NCBI GenBank assembly: GCA_017503865.1
Contig: JAFVSI010000040.1
Coordinates: 1 to 55,735, forward strand
Origin: Clostridia bacterium
GTDB lineage: Bacteria > Bacillota > Clostridia > Oscillospirales > CAG-272
Direction of reading: 5' to 3'
Length of the DNA: 55,735 nucleotides
Positions 31,177 to 38,449 of this stretch are shown one piece after another. The stretch's first letter is position 1. Every line of letters starts with the position of its first letter. A program made the translations under genes and the position numbers. The notes below the pieces were generated by a model. That model did not search any database and had not been told where the DNA came from. It saw only the letters and a program-made list of their open reading frames with translations.

Positions 31177-31583
31177 AACTCCACCCCCAACTTTTCTGCG
31201 TACTCGGTGAGGTCGGAAAGGGCTTGGTCGATGAAAACTTGAACGCCTGCTCCGAAAAGTACACTATTAAAATCAGTTGTTTTTTCAAATACCGATTTTC
31301 CTATCAAAAGGTAGTCACGAATGTCGGTGAGGATTTTCTTTTTCTGCGAAAACTCAAACTCGCCCTTAATCTTTTCAATTTCCGCTTCGTCTGACACGAA
31401 CAACCGCACCATAAAAGGCAACGCCAATTCCCAACTGTCCTTCATTTTTTCGGGCAACACGAAAACATTGTTTGCAATAAGGTAGTCGGCAAGTGCTTCT
31501 GTATAATAACTTGTACCACGAATTGTGTGTCCTAAAACTGTTCTTTCTCCATTTTCAATAATTTCAATCAGTTTATCTCTCAT
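31173..31583 (-). CDS. Conserved early hypothetical, 136 aa
   Basis: MRDKLIEIIENGERTVLGHTIRGTSYYTEALADYLIANNVFVLPEK is a common start in Firmicute phage early genes ('adylIanGVivlP'). The C-terminus is helical (FEKTTDFNSVLFGAGVQVFIDQALSDLTEYAEKL). Function unknown. It overlaps the zinc-ribbon gene by four bases. Confidence 0.75.
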   Translation of the reverse strand: MRDKLIEIIENGERTVLGHTIRGTSYYTEALADYLIANNVFVLPEKMKDSWELALPFMVRLFVSDEAEIEKIKGEFEFSQKKKILTDIRDYLLIGKSVFEKTTDFNSVLFGAGVQVFIDQALSDLTEYAEKLGVEL

Positions 31584-31584
31584 T

Positions 31585-31773
31585 TCAATTCTCCACCTTT
31601 TCCACCATATCGGCTTTTATTAAATCGTGTAACATTTTTTCTTTAATCTTATCGTGTTCTTCTTTGCACTTGGGGCAATAGATATATCGGTTTGCGGTTT
31701 CCAAATCAGTGTGTTGATATAAAAAACCGCCACATATAAAGCATTTGTTCAATAGCATTTTTTCTTCAAACAT
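31585..31773 (-). CDS. CxxC-containing small protein (62 aa)
   Basis: KCFICGGFLYQHTDLETANRYIYCPKCKEEHDK provides two CxxC pairs, a zinc ribbon, followed by a short helix. Overlaps the gene upstream by 8 bases. No function known. Confidence 0.72.
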   Translation of the reverse strand: MFEEKMLLNKCFICGGFLYQHTDLETANRYIYCPKCKEEHDKIKEKMLHDLIKADMVEKVEN

Positions 31774-31981
31774 TTCTGCTTTCCTTTCTTATCGGTCTTG
31801 TCTGCCCTGTAACAGCAAAAAACATTTTATTGATAAACCATTCCCAACCATTTCCCCACGCCTCACTTTCTCTTTTCATATCTTGTATAAAGGCTTCTTT
31901 TGAAATACTGCTCATATTGTGACTATGAAGAACTGTATCGTAAAAGTTTTCTAAAAATTTAATTGCTTCCGTTTCGTTCAT
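31766..31981 (-). CDS. Small helical protein (71 aa)
   Basis: MNETEAIKFLENFYDTVLHSHNMSSISKEAFIQDMKRESEAWGNGWEWFINKMFFAVTGQTRP. Helical and Trp-containing, with no recognised family. Coupled to both neighbours by overlaps (8 and 23 bases). Confidence 0.68.
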   Translation of the reverse strand: MNETEAIKFLENFYDTVLHSHNMSSISKEAFIQDMKRESEAWGNGWEWFINKMFFAVTGQTRPIRKESRNV

Positions 31982-32279
31982 TTTTTCTCACCATTTCCTC
32001 AAAGTATCGCACATTTTCCTCGGCAGACGGATAGGCTGCAAGTGCTTGTGCTTTCCAATATGCCAAAAGTGTTTTGGGAGATTTAGTATCAATACCAAAC
32101 TCCCCCATTTTAAGACTTGTAAGGTTTCTTAACCACACATCTTGTTTTCCTTGTTCGGAGGTTTTGCGAAGTTTATCAATTTCTGCGTTGCTGATTGGCT
32201 CTTTTGCGTATGTTCGCTCGTCACAACAATTCCACAAACCAAAATCTTTTCCATCAATCTTCACTTGCATTTTGCTCAT
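31959..32279 (-). CDS. Hypothetical early protein (106 aa)
   Basis: MSKMQVKIDGKDFGLWNCCDERTYAKEPISNAEIDKLRKTSEQGKQDVWLRN and a helical tail; a tandem Cys pair near residue 18. The protein is tightly packed between its neighbours (overlaps of 23 and 26 bases) in a translationally coupled run. Function not recognised. Confidence 0.68.
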   Translation of the reverse strand: MSKMQVKIDGKDFGLWNCCDERTYAKEPISNAEIDKLRKTSEQGKQDVWLRNLTSLKMGEFGIDTKSPKTLLAYWKAQALAAYPSAEENVRYFEEMVRKNERNGSN

Positions 32280-32613
32280 TGTTTTGCTCCTTTTTCGTGA
32301 ATTTATCCAAATAGCCTTTACTCATAACAGTTCCACCAAGCACAGTTAAATTGCTTCTGCCAACGCAATGCTCATACCATTGTTTGCCAATTCCTTTCAA
32401 CTTGCTAAAATCGGCAACTTTGGTATCGTGCAAATCGTCAAGAATTAGGATTTTCGCTTCTTTTCCGTCTTTCTGCTTCGCCCAATGTTTGCACCACCCC
32501 TCAAAAACATCTGCATAGTGGATAAAATGTCCGTCAATTTCACAAAAGCTCGAAACATTTCCCTCGCTCAATATTCGGTGTCGGCAGTTCACGCACTTTC
32601 GGTTTTCACTCAT
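32254..32613 (-). CDS. Zinc-finger protein with 'CVNCRHR' motif (119 aa)
   Basis: CVNCRHRILSEGNVSSFCEIDGHFIHYADVFEGWCKHW is a four-Cys knuckle with His residues, as in a family of small phage zinc proteins. The middle contains KILILDDLHDTKVADFSKLKGIGKQWYEHCVG. Overlaps the following gene by 26 bases. Function unknown. Confidence 0.72.
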   Translation of the reverse strand: MSENRKCVNCRHRILSEGNVSSFCEIDGHFIHYADVFEGWCKHWAKQKDGKEAKILILDDLHDTKVADFSKLKGIGKQWYEHCVGRSNLTVLGGTVMSKGYLDKFTKKEQNNEQNASED

Positions 32614-32683
32614 TCTGCTCGTTCTCCTTATCCTTTAATTTTTCCAAATAGTAAATTACCGAAAGCATAGTCCATTCGGTTTG

Positions 32684-32755
32684 TTACAATTCTTCAAGTG
32701 GTATGTTTCCACCTTGTCTTTTGTAAATCTCATAAAGTTCTTTTTTTGTCGGCAT
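32684..32755 (-). CDS. Possible 23-aa peptide, frame reopened after TAA
   Basis: ATG 32755 is behind GGAGAACGAAA and encodes MPTKKELYEIYKRQGGNIPL, ending LEEL and TAA at 32684. The same frame continues open after the TAA as QTEWTMLSVIYYLEKLKDKE and ends by overlapping the start of the next gene (32613). It may be two coupled microgenes, a read-through, or a longer gene with a point mutation. Confidence 0.4.
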   Translation of the reverse strand: MPTKKELYEIYKRQGGNIPLEEL

Positions 32756-32918
32756 TTTCGTTCTCCACAAATTTCGTTATTTTCTTGCAACGATAGCACC
32801 AAAGGTCTTTGATATGTCCCTTCTCGCGCCTTGCGTGTTTCATTCGGGGTATGGGGAACACCGCACCGCACTTCCCACACCGCAATTCTGATATGTAAAT
32901 GTCGCTCCGCTTTCTCAT
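32730..32918 (-). CDS. Zinc-ribbon protein (62 aa)
   Basis: ELRCGKCGAVFPIPRMKHARREKGHIKDLWCYRCKKITKF contains CGKC and CYRC, a zinc ribbon, with a basic N-terminus (MRKRSD) and end (NADKKRTL). Its ATG overlaps the stop of the preceding gene (ATGA at 32915-32918). Another reading frame across this stretch gives a longer unlikely protein and was not used. Confidence 0.78.
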   Translation of the reverse strand: MRKRSDIYISELRCGKCGAVFPIPRMKHARREKGHIKDLWCYRCKKITKFVENENADKKRTL

Positions 32919-33544
32919 TTTCCGCTTGACAGTTTTGCCACACCGCCCATAATAGAAGCCAACTGCCGTTCAAGTTCCAATGGCGATTTTGCTTCAACCT
33001 TTTCGAGCAATTTGTCCTCGCTTGCGCTTATGAGGTTATGTCCTTCGCCTTTTGTCCTCATTCTTTGTGAAGTTGCCTTAACATCTGCATTTCCGCTTTC
33101 GCCTGCAACAAAGCCAAGACCGATAAAGGTAGAGTTGATAGAACACATCAAATTTTTTATGTCCTCGTCATCACTATTTTCCAACTCGGCGTATTGGCGC
33201 GAATTGATGCCCATAAAAGCGCATAAAAGTTGGCGGTTATCAACGATCTCAAAGTATCGGTTGTAATATGCGGTGAGCGCAAGGTATTTCGCCCAAAAGT
33301 CCTCGATGTCCTCATAATCCAACTCGGAAAATTTTTCGGGTGTCATTCGGGGATATTCGTTCAGCACAAGGAATATCTGCTTTGCAAATCGGTAGCCAAG
33401 TTTTTCCTTGACCTTTAACGCCCTGTTGGTTTCCTTTTCGGCGATAAACTCTTGCAAAATATCGTCAAGTTTCGCCTTGATTTCCTCGTTGCGTTCCGCA
33501 AGTTCGTCAACGGGATTACCATTCTCATCGTAAATCACTTTCAT
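32915..33544 (-). CDS. Conserved gut-phage early protein (209 aa)
   Basis: Helical N-terminus (MKVIYDENGNPVDELAERNEEIKAKLDDILQEFIAEK) and a C-terminal region with LMCSINSTFIGLGFVAGESGN and LERQLASIMGGVAKLSS. It is a type I recognise as frequent in gut siphovirus genomes, without known function. It overlaps the genes on both sides by four bases. Confidence 0.75.
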   Translation of the reverse strand: MKVIYDENGNPVDELAERNEEIKAKLDDILQEFIAEKETNRALKVKEKLGYRFAKQIFLVLNEYPRMTPEKFSELDYEDIEDFWAKYLALTAYYNRYFEIVDNRQLLCAFMGINSRQYAELENSDDEDIKNLMCSINSTFIGLGFVAGESGNADVKATSQRMRTKGEGHNLISASEDKLLEKVEAKSPLELERQLASIMGGVAKLSSGK

Positions 33545-34092
33545 TTAATCCACCCCTTGATTGCAAGATACGGAAGCACAAAGTAAATCACCGCATACAC
33601 AAGAATGGCTATTGTTATCGCCAACCACGTTTTCTTGACGGCGTTCTTAACCCTTTGCAAGATGAATATAGTGGGGGCGAGGGTAAACGAGGCTATTGCT
33701 ATATAAATAACTAAAAGCACTCTATATACACACTTCATACACTTTACCGCCCACTTTTCGAGCATCTTCTCCTCCTTGAAACCGAAGCATTCACAAGCAT
33801 CCTTGTTGCTATTGAAATACGCTTCCTTTGCCTCGGCTTCGGCGTTATCCTTGATTGCCCGTGTCTTGTTGCGGATAGTACCCTTTGCGCTTTCGACAAT
33901 CTCGCCCTTGACCTCATCGTCATTCTTGACCGTCTCTACAACGGCAGAATTGAATACCGCCTCAATCATATCCCCCGTAGATGTGTTCGGCTTCTTTTCC
34001 TCGGTTTTCACCTTCTCAAACATATTCGGCGGGATTTGGAAACCGCTTTCGATGATTTGCTTTTGCATTTCGTTTTGTTCCATTTCTTTCAC
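33541..34092 (-). CDS. Two-segment membrane protein (183 aa)
   Basis: Residues 1-120 are charged, with coiled-coil character. Near the C-terminus two hydrophobic segments, VYRVLLVIYIAIASFTLAPT and LAITIAILVYAVIYFVLPYL, are joined by a short basic loop, so both ends face the cytoplasm. The GTG at 34092 is used because AAAGGA lies 5 bases before it; an ATG three codons on is also possible. Perhaps an early membrane protein that alters the host envelope. Confidence 0.7.
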   Translation of the reverse strand: MKEMEQNEMQKQIIESGFQIPPNMFEKVKTEEKKPNTSTGDMIEAVFNSAVVETVKNDDEVKGEIVESAKGTIRNKTRAIKDNAEAEAKEAYFNSNKDACECFGFKEEKMLEKWAVKCMKCVYRVLLVIYIAIASFTLAPTIFILQRVKNAVKKTWLAITIAILVYAVIYFVLPYLAIKGWIK

Positions 34093-34094
34093 TC

Positions 34095-34268
34095 TTATCC
34101 TTTCGCTTTTAATTCACGGCACACCCCACGGTATAGTGCTATACATGACTGCACTTGGTTGGATAGGCTCACAATATCGTCCTCGTCCTCTATGAGCAAT
34201 TTTACCGCTTCCTCAACAACGGACAAATCACCCTTTTTTAGTCGGTCTATAATTTCAGTTCTTTCCAT
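34095..34268 (-). CDS. Small helical protein (57 aa)
   Basis: Frame from ATG 34268: MERTEIIDRLKKGDLSVVEEAVKLLIEDEDDIVSLSNQVQSCIALYRGVC; wholly helical and acidic. The ATG follows AAAGGAGAAAAGTG, and the gene ends 2 bases before the next start. Function unknown. Confidence 0.65.
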   Translation of the reverse strand: MERTEIIDRLKKGDLSVVEEAVKLLIEDEDDIVSLSNQVQSCIALYRGVCRELKAKG

Positions 34269-34434
34269 CACTTTTCTCCTTTGCGTTTTTTAACTTAGTG
34301 TATATATGGCACATATCTACAATATACGCCATATTATCTATCCCATCATCCTCACGGACAGAACGGATAAAGTTCACTTCAAAAAACTCAATTAAGTTCT
34401 CAACCTGCGATTTGGTTAAGTCTATCGCGTACAT
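34255..34434 (-). CDS. Small helical protein (59 aa)
   Basis: ATG 34434 lies behind GGAGGAATAAGAA and gives MYAIDLTKSQVENLIEFFEVNFIRSVREDDGIDNMAYIVDMCHIYTK. Typical of short phage early proteins. It overlaps the 57-aa gene by 14 bases. Function unknown. Confidence 0.68.
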   Translation of the reverse strand: MYAIDLTKSQVENLIEFFEVNFIRSVREDDGIDNMAYIVDMCHIYTKLKNAKEKSDGKN

Positions 34435-34437
34435 TTC

Positions 34438-34962
34438 TTATTCCTCCGTATTTTCGTTTAATATTTCGTCTGCGATGCGGTCTATGTTATTCCTAACCGT
34501 ATTTACCGACCAATACCCCTCGGCATTACAGAAACCGCAAGAGGTATATTCATTTCCCATCAGTTCCTTAAACCTCTCCTGCATCTCCCTCACGGTGTCG
34601 GCTCTTACCCTATCCTCAAGGTCTACACACTTATCAAGTAGTTTCTTCTTGACGGAAACCTCGGATTTTAACCTCTCATTCTCCTCGGTGAGTTCCTTTA
34701 CCTTTTCCTCAGCATCGTGCAGCTTGCAGCTTTCAAGGTGGAGCGTGCCTGCATATCCGTTCTCGCACTCCTTCAGCCTGTTCTCAAGCTGGAATATCTG
34801 CTCGTCCTGCTGCTTGATGAGAGCGAGGGCATTTTCCATAAGTGATTTTCTGCAAGCATTCCCAGAATGACTGAAATATCCTTCTGTTCTCATAGGGCAA
34901 TCCACACACAATCGCAACTCAGAACACCACTCCAAAGCCTTAATTATCTGTTCCTTTTCCAT
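34438..34962 (-). CDS. Cys-rich plus coiled-coil protein, paralogue of 25757-26272 (174 aa)
   Basis: MEKEQIIKALEWCSELRLCVDCPMRTEGYF has several Cys residues, followed by IFQLENRLKECENGYAGTLHLESCKLHDAEEKVKELTEENERLK and RADTVREMQERFKELMG. Blocks of 10-20 residues match the product at 25757-26272 almost exactly, so the two genes are a duplicated pair at distant places in the early region. The start at 34962 is supported by AAGAGGGCAG and lies within the previous gene's end. Confidence 0.77.
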   Translation of the reverse strand: MEKEQIIKALEWCSELRLCVDCPMRTEGYFSHSGNACRKSLMENALALIKQQDEQIFQLENRLKECENGYAGTLHLESCKLHDAEEKVKELTEENERLKSEVSVKKKLLDKCVDLEDRVRADTVREMQERFKELMGNEYTSCGFCNAEGYWSVNTVRNNIDRIADEILNENTEE

Positions 34963-35356
34963 CGTCTGCCCTCTTGTTCCAATATTTAATTGCGTTTTCT
35001 TTGTCAAAGTGCAAACCCGTTGACGAGCCACACCATTCACAAGTGATATAATACCGTTCGATATCGTGTACAACCTTACGGCACAAGTGCATATCTATGC
35101 CACCCGTTCCGCAAAACGGACACGGCTTTAATTCGTTATTTTCGTTTTTGGGATGTTCCCTAATTGCTTGTGTAATTTCTCTTCCGAGTAAGATATTCAG
35201 TTTCTCGACCTGTTTATCACCAACCGAATGGCTGATGCTTGCGGATATTATGAAATCCGCTATTGCTTGAAATTGTCTTACTTTATCATTCGGAAGGTTG
35301 TAGTCCGCAAGTTGCTCCTTGAGTTCTTTTGCCATAAGTCCAAATTCGATTTCCAT
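34940..35356 (-). CDS. Lar-like restriction alleviation domain protein (138 aa)
   Basis: The C-terminal part ELKPCPFCGTGGIDMHLC...YYITCEWCGSSTGLHFDKENAIKYWNKRA matches the Lar family zinc domain (LKPCPFCG...C..Cg..t....AI..WN.R), which modulates type I restriction in Rac prophage. The N-terminal 75 residues are helical. The start at 35356 has AAAAGGAG before it. The combination with two methyltransferases suggests a DNA-protection strategy. Confidence 0.75.
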   Translation of the reverse strand: MEIEFGLMAKELKEQLADYNLPNDKVRQFQAIADFIISASISHSVGDKQVEKLNILLGREITQAIREHPKNENNELKPCPFCGTGGIDMHLCRKVVHDIERYYITCEWCGSSTGLHFDKENAIKYWNKRADDGKGTDN

Positions 35357-35375
35357 AGTCCTTTTTCTCCTTTTC

Positions 35376-35687
35376 TTAATCGTGAGGTTCTTCGTAAATT
35401 GCACCTTGATTTATCTCCGTATAGCAATCTCCACAATACCACTCTGTATTTCCGTGGTAATCGACCTCGCAATCCATACAATCACCTTTTCCCCAAAACC
35501 AATGGTAATGCTTGAGCCTTTTCCCACACCTTGAACATTTCTCAAAAAAGAAATGTTTTTTGGGTTTAAAGTGTCCTTTTAGGTCAAGTGTAGGCTCTCC
35601 ATAGTACAATATACTGATTATTAAACCAACACCGCCTCCAACGAGGATTGCTATCACGATATACACTAAACAATCAATCACTTTCAA
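35376..35687 (-). CDS. Membrane-anchored zinc-finger protein (103 aa)
   Basis: N-terminal hydrophobic segment VIDCLVYIVIAILVGGGVGLIISIL (a single transmembrane helix or signal anchor) is followed by CSRCGKRLKHYHWFWGKGDCMDCEVDYHGNTEWYCGDCY, with three CxxC pairs, probably two zinc sites in the cytosol. An unusual layout for a phage early protein. Function unknown. Confidence 0.72.
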   Translation of the reverse strand: MKVIDCLVYIVIAILVGGGVGLIISILYYGEPTLDLKGHFKPKKHFFFEKCSRCGKRLKHYHWFWGKGDCMDCEVDYHGNTEWYCGDCYTEINQGAIYEEPHD

Positions 35688-35857
35688 ACCCTCCCATTAG
35701 TATGTTCACAAAGCCACTCTCGTATCGTTATATACTCTTGGTCTGTGTAATACATCTTAACCTCTTCGGCAATCGTTCTGCAAGACATCTGCTTTTGTCT
35801 TAGCAACTTACAGACATCCTCTCTTTTCATCTTGTCAAGTTGTTCCTTTGTTATCAT
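35684..35857 (-). CDS. Small HTH-like protein (57 aa)
   Basis: Start at 35857 (GGAGCGAGGGGA just upstream) gives MITKEQLDKMKREDVCKLLRQKQMSCRTIAEEVKMYYTDQEYITIREWLCE. The stretch KMSCRTIAEEVKM-like resembles a helix-turn-helix. A longer extension through the previous gene was rejected because it lacks a site of its own. Confidence 0.62.
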   Translation of the reverse strand: MITKEQLDKMKREDVCKLLRQKQMSCRTIAEEVKMYYTDQEYITIREWLCEHTNGRV

Positions 35858-36173
35858 TCCCCTCGCTCCTTTCTCCGTAACTACAAAAATCAAATCCATT
35901 CGTGTCGATTTCGTGGCAAAAACAATGCCCATTCGGACTATCGGCAAAACCAACATTGCGTTTCCAATGCTTACAATCCTTGCACCTTACTACCTCAACG
36001 AAGTCAACCGCCGTGGCTACATTCGGCACACTATCATCGACCTCGATGCACCGCTTGACCGTCTCTGCGTTTCTCCGTGAGTTGAAGAACATCGTGAATG
36101 TGAAGTCTTTGGAATACTCTACATCAAGAGCATAGTCTCCGCAGACTTCTCTAATTTCTGATACCTTGCTCAT
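35835..36173 (-). CDS. Small zinc-binding protein (112 aa)
   Basis: MSKVSEIREVCGDYALDVEYSKDFTFTMFFNSRRNAETVKRCIEV and then VVRCKDCKHWKRNVGFADSPNGHCFCHEIDTNGFDFCSYGER, a C-x2-C-x2-H...C-x-C-H...C cluster seen in many phage proteins ('vrCkdCkhw'). Start chosen at 36173, behind AAAGGAAGG. Function unknown. Confidence 0.75.
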   Translation of the reverse strand: MSKVSEIREVCGDYALDVEYSKDFTFTMFFNSRRNAETVKRCIEVDDSVPNVATAVDFVEVVRCKDCKHWKRNVGFADSPNGHCFCHEIDTNGFDFCSYGERSEGNDNKGTT

Positions 36174-36174
36174 T

Positions 36175-36642
36175 TTAGTCCTTCCTTTCACCGTCCATTT
36201 TTGCTCCGCAATTCGGGCAGAATGGTAAAAGATTTTTGTTCGTCCTTGCTTTCTGTGAAACTTGTTCTTTTATGGGTTCGACATCTATATCCCACGGCTC
36301 ATATCCGATTAAATTTTCAGGTCTGCAAATGTATTCCCGTGCAATAGTAGGGTTGAAAGGATAATCCTTTCCACACTCGGAACAATGTCCTTTTGCATAT
36401 ACATTCAAGTCACCATAATCATCGAAAAAGTGCTTTACTTCGCTTTCCCAATGACCGTGCCTAACCTCGACAACATCTGCGGTAGATAATGTTTCCGCAA
36501 AGGAAAGCGCACTTTTTAAGCCAAGGGCAACTCCGTAGGCAATAGTTTTCCCACACGCCCTGCCGCCAATAGGCTTATAACAATCCTTTACTTCGTCTTT
36601 GATATGGGATATTAACTTATCCGCATCAATAAACCTGCTCAT
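36175..36642 (-). CDS. Phage early protein of 'RxIDADKL' type (155 aa)
   Basis: Opening MSRFIDADKLISHIKDEVKDCY, then VVEVRHGHWESEVKHFFDDYGDLNVYAKGHCSECGKDYPF and LLPFCPNCGAKMDGE: the two CxxC pairs separated by a long loop form a zinc knuckle common to gut phage early proteins. No biochemical role is known to me for this group. Confidence 0.75.
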   Translation of the reverse strand: MSRFIDADKLISHIKDEVKDCYKPIGGRACGKTIAYGVALGLKSALSFAETLSTADVVEVRHGHWESEVKHFFDDYGDLNVYAKGHCSECGKDYPFNPTIAREYICRPENLIGYEPWDIDVEPIKEQVSQKARTNKNLLPFCPNCGAKMDGERKD

Positions 36643-36830
36643 TGCGTTTCCTCGCTTTCCTCATTGGGATAGGCACAGTAAACGGTAGTACCGCCCCACT
36701 CGGCATTTCGGTAGTCAATATCTTCCTCTGCGCGTTCTTTTGCTATGCGTTCCGCTTCCTCACGGTCATCCGCTTCGATATCATCGTAGTCTATCGTCAA
36801 GCGGATACCTACACTAACATTCCAAATCAT
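36639..36830 (-). CDS. Acidic small protein (63 aa)
   Basis: MIWNVSVGIRLTIDYDDIEADDREEAERIAKERAEEDIDYRNAEWGG: short beta start then an acidic helix, 63 aa, acidic throughout. It overlaps both neighbours by four bases (ATGA junctions). Function unknown. Confidence 0.7.
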   Translation of the reverse strand: MIWNVSVGIRLTIDYDDIEADDREEAERIAKERAEEDIDYRNAEWGGTTVYCAYPNEESEETQ

Positions 36831-37174
36831 TCCCCACCCTCGCTTTCTTCAAGTTCCGCTATGTAATCTTGGTATTCGTCGCAATATTCTTTTGCAGGAC
36901 AATCCTCGCATAAATCTATTTCCATATACTCGCAACGGAAGCTACATTCCTTGACAAGAGCAAGGCGGTCTTTATCATCATACCAATCCATTTCTTTCTT
37001 GCCCTCTTTGTAGTATTTATCTATGCTCGGCACTCTGCGTACTTCAATATCGCAGAAAGCAACATCTTCGCAAGCATCGGTTGCCATTGCCATTGACCTT
37101 GCTTTCCCTCTCGTTTCAGCAAAGACAACTGTTGCCGCACACTCGTCTTTGTCTTTTACAAGCCACGCTTTCAT
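36827..37174 (-). CDS. Cys-containing hypothetical protein (115 aa)
   Basis: MKAWLVKDKDECAATVVFAETRGKARSMAMATDACEDVAFCDIEVRRVPSIDKYY is a pattern common to phage early proteins ('mkaWlv.dk.e..a.vvfAetrgkAk'). The second half has CSFRCEYMEIDLCEDCPAKEYCDEYQDY, a Cys-rich patch that may bind zinc or an Fe-S cluster. Function unknown. Confidence 0.72.
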   Translation of the reverse strand: MKAWLVKDKDECAATVVFAETRGKARSMAMATDACEDVAFCDIEVRRVPSIDKYYKEGKKEMDWYDDKDRLALVKECSFRCEYMEIDLCEDCPAKEYCDEYQDYIAELEESEGGE

Positions 37175-37701
37175 TTGGTGTCCTCGCTTTCGTATTTCTT
37201 TTTGAGTTCGGCTTCTTCATAAGTGTCGAACATATACCTGCGGATTATATCTTCAAGGTCTGTTGTTGCAATTACATAGCCACCGTAACCAAAAAGGTCA
37301 TTTACATACTGTTCTTTTTTTCTTGCTTCTGCTTTTATTGCTTCAACTGTTTCCCTCGCAACATCGGAAGCCTTGCGGTAGCCTTTGGCGTAGAGAATAT
37401 TGGCTAATTGGTTTGTAGCCGTAGGCTCTACTGCGCTCACCGTGATTACATCAATTGCTTCCCCGTCACTTGTGAAAAGCACCTTATCTACCGTTATATC
37501 TTCCAACAGAAGATTAAGTGTTTTGATTTCCTCAATACACTCGGGACAAGTTATAACACAACCATTTTCGGTGATAATCCAATCCCCACGCTTTGTCTCA
37601 ACGAGTTTCTTGTCCTCAATCTTGTTCTCAAGGTCTTGGAGTTTTGACATAGGGCATTCGGTATCGCCATACTTGTAGCCTCTTATTGTATATCTGTTCA
37701 T
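37171..37701 (-). CDS. Hypothetical protein with CxxC and C-terminal helix (176 aa)
   Basis: The start at 37701 is behind GAAAGGTGGG. The sequence MNRYTIRGYKYGDTECPMSKLQDLENKIEDKKLVET...CVITCPECIEEIKTL contains one CxxC pair and the second half is helical (AKGYRKASDVARETVEAIKAEARKKEQYV). It overlaps the 57-aa gene before it by 4 bases. Function unknown. Confidence 0.72.
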   Translation of the reverse strand: MNRYTIRGYKYGDTECPMSKLQDLENKIEDKKLVETKRGDWIITENGCVITCPECIEEIKTLNLLLEDITVDKVLFTSDGEAIDVITVSAVEPTATNQLANILYAKGYRKASDVARETVEAIKAEARKKEQYVNDLFGYGGYVIATTDLEDIIRRYMFDTYEEAELKKKYESEDTK

Positions 37702-37871
37702 CGGTCGCCCCACCTTTCCTCTGTTGCCACCATCATCTCGGCTTGGTTCACGCAATCTTCCCAAAGTAAATCGAGTGCTTTTGGTGGGTAGTGGTCGTAC
37801 AACCCCGTGCGGATTTTGGTGTCATAAACCCGCTTTGCCGTTTCATAAATCTTTTCTGCATTCACTTTCAT
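37698..37871 (-). CDS. Small helical protein (57 aa)
   Basis: From ATG 37871: MKVNAEKIYETAKRVYDTKIRTGLYDHYPPKALDLLWEDCVNQAEMMVATEERW. It starts within the stop of the helicase-loader-like gene and ends in an ATGA overlap with the next gene. Function unknown. Confidence 0.7.
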   Translation of the reverse strand: MKVNAEKIYETAKRVYDTKIRTGLYDHYPPKALDLLWEDCVNQAEMMVATEERWGDR

Positions 37872-38449
37872 CACCTCTCCAAAAGATTATTTTCGGAAAC
37901 CATGCCCGAAGAAAGGGCAAGTCCCTTATATTCTATTGTTTGTTCAATTGTGGCGATGCGCTTTAAAAAGCGATTGCGTTCAAAGGTGTCACTTGGGTCG
38001 AAATTGTTTGCCATTCGCATCATCTCGCCGTAACCGCCACAATATTCTTTTAACTCGTTGGGAAGATTATCCCAAATCTTCTCGGTCTTGTTTCGTGCAT
38101 TTTTGCCCTGTGAAAGTCCGTTCTTTTCGATTGCGGTGAACCCAAATCTGTCATAAAGTTCGGCGCACTCTTTTAAGGTTTCTACAAGGCGCTTCCATAG
38201 TTCTTCGCCCGTGGGTGCAAGAGCCTTGTTTACCGCATTTATCTTTTCGATTATATCGGCAGGTGTCGGGGGCATCTTGCAAGTCTGCAAACAAAGTTCA
38301 AATGCCACTCCAACCTCTTTGTCGGTGTATTTCGCTAACACGACTTCCCACGTTTTGGCAGTTATCGAAATCAACCCATCTTTCGCATAATAAGGATAAA
38401 TCGCTCTTATTACCCCTATCATATCCGTTATCTTTTGTCTACTCGCCAT
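37871..38449 (-). CDS. Helicase-loader-like protein (192 aa)
   Basis: Residues 1-65 (MASRQKITDMIGVIRAIYPYYAKD...TWEVVLAKYTDKEVGVAFELCLQTCKMPPTPADII) match the N-terminal domain pattern of the G39P/DnaI-related helicase loader family ('yyp..k.....w...l.dyd...v..al......fpPtiadi'). The C-terminus is helical. It follows the DnaD-like gene directly, the classical initiator plus loader pair, but has no AAA+ ATPase motif. Confidence 0.72.
   Translation of the reverse strand: MASRQKITDMIGVIRAIYPYYAKDGLISITAKTWEVVLAKYTDKEVGVAFELCLQTCKMPPTPADIIEKINAVNKALAPTGEELWKRLVETLKECAELYDRFGFTAIEKNGLSQGKNARNKTEKIWDNLPNELKEYCGGYGEMMRMANNFDPSDTFERNRFLKRIATIEQTIEYKGLALSSGMVSENNLLER

Noticed and set aside
32656..32997. 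113-aa minus-strand frame overlapping the zinc-ribbon gene
   Set aside because: Composition is not protein-like and the true frame has CxxC pairs, a coupled start and good spacing.
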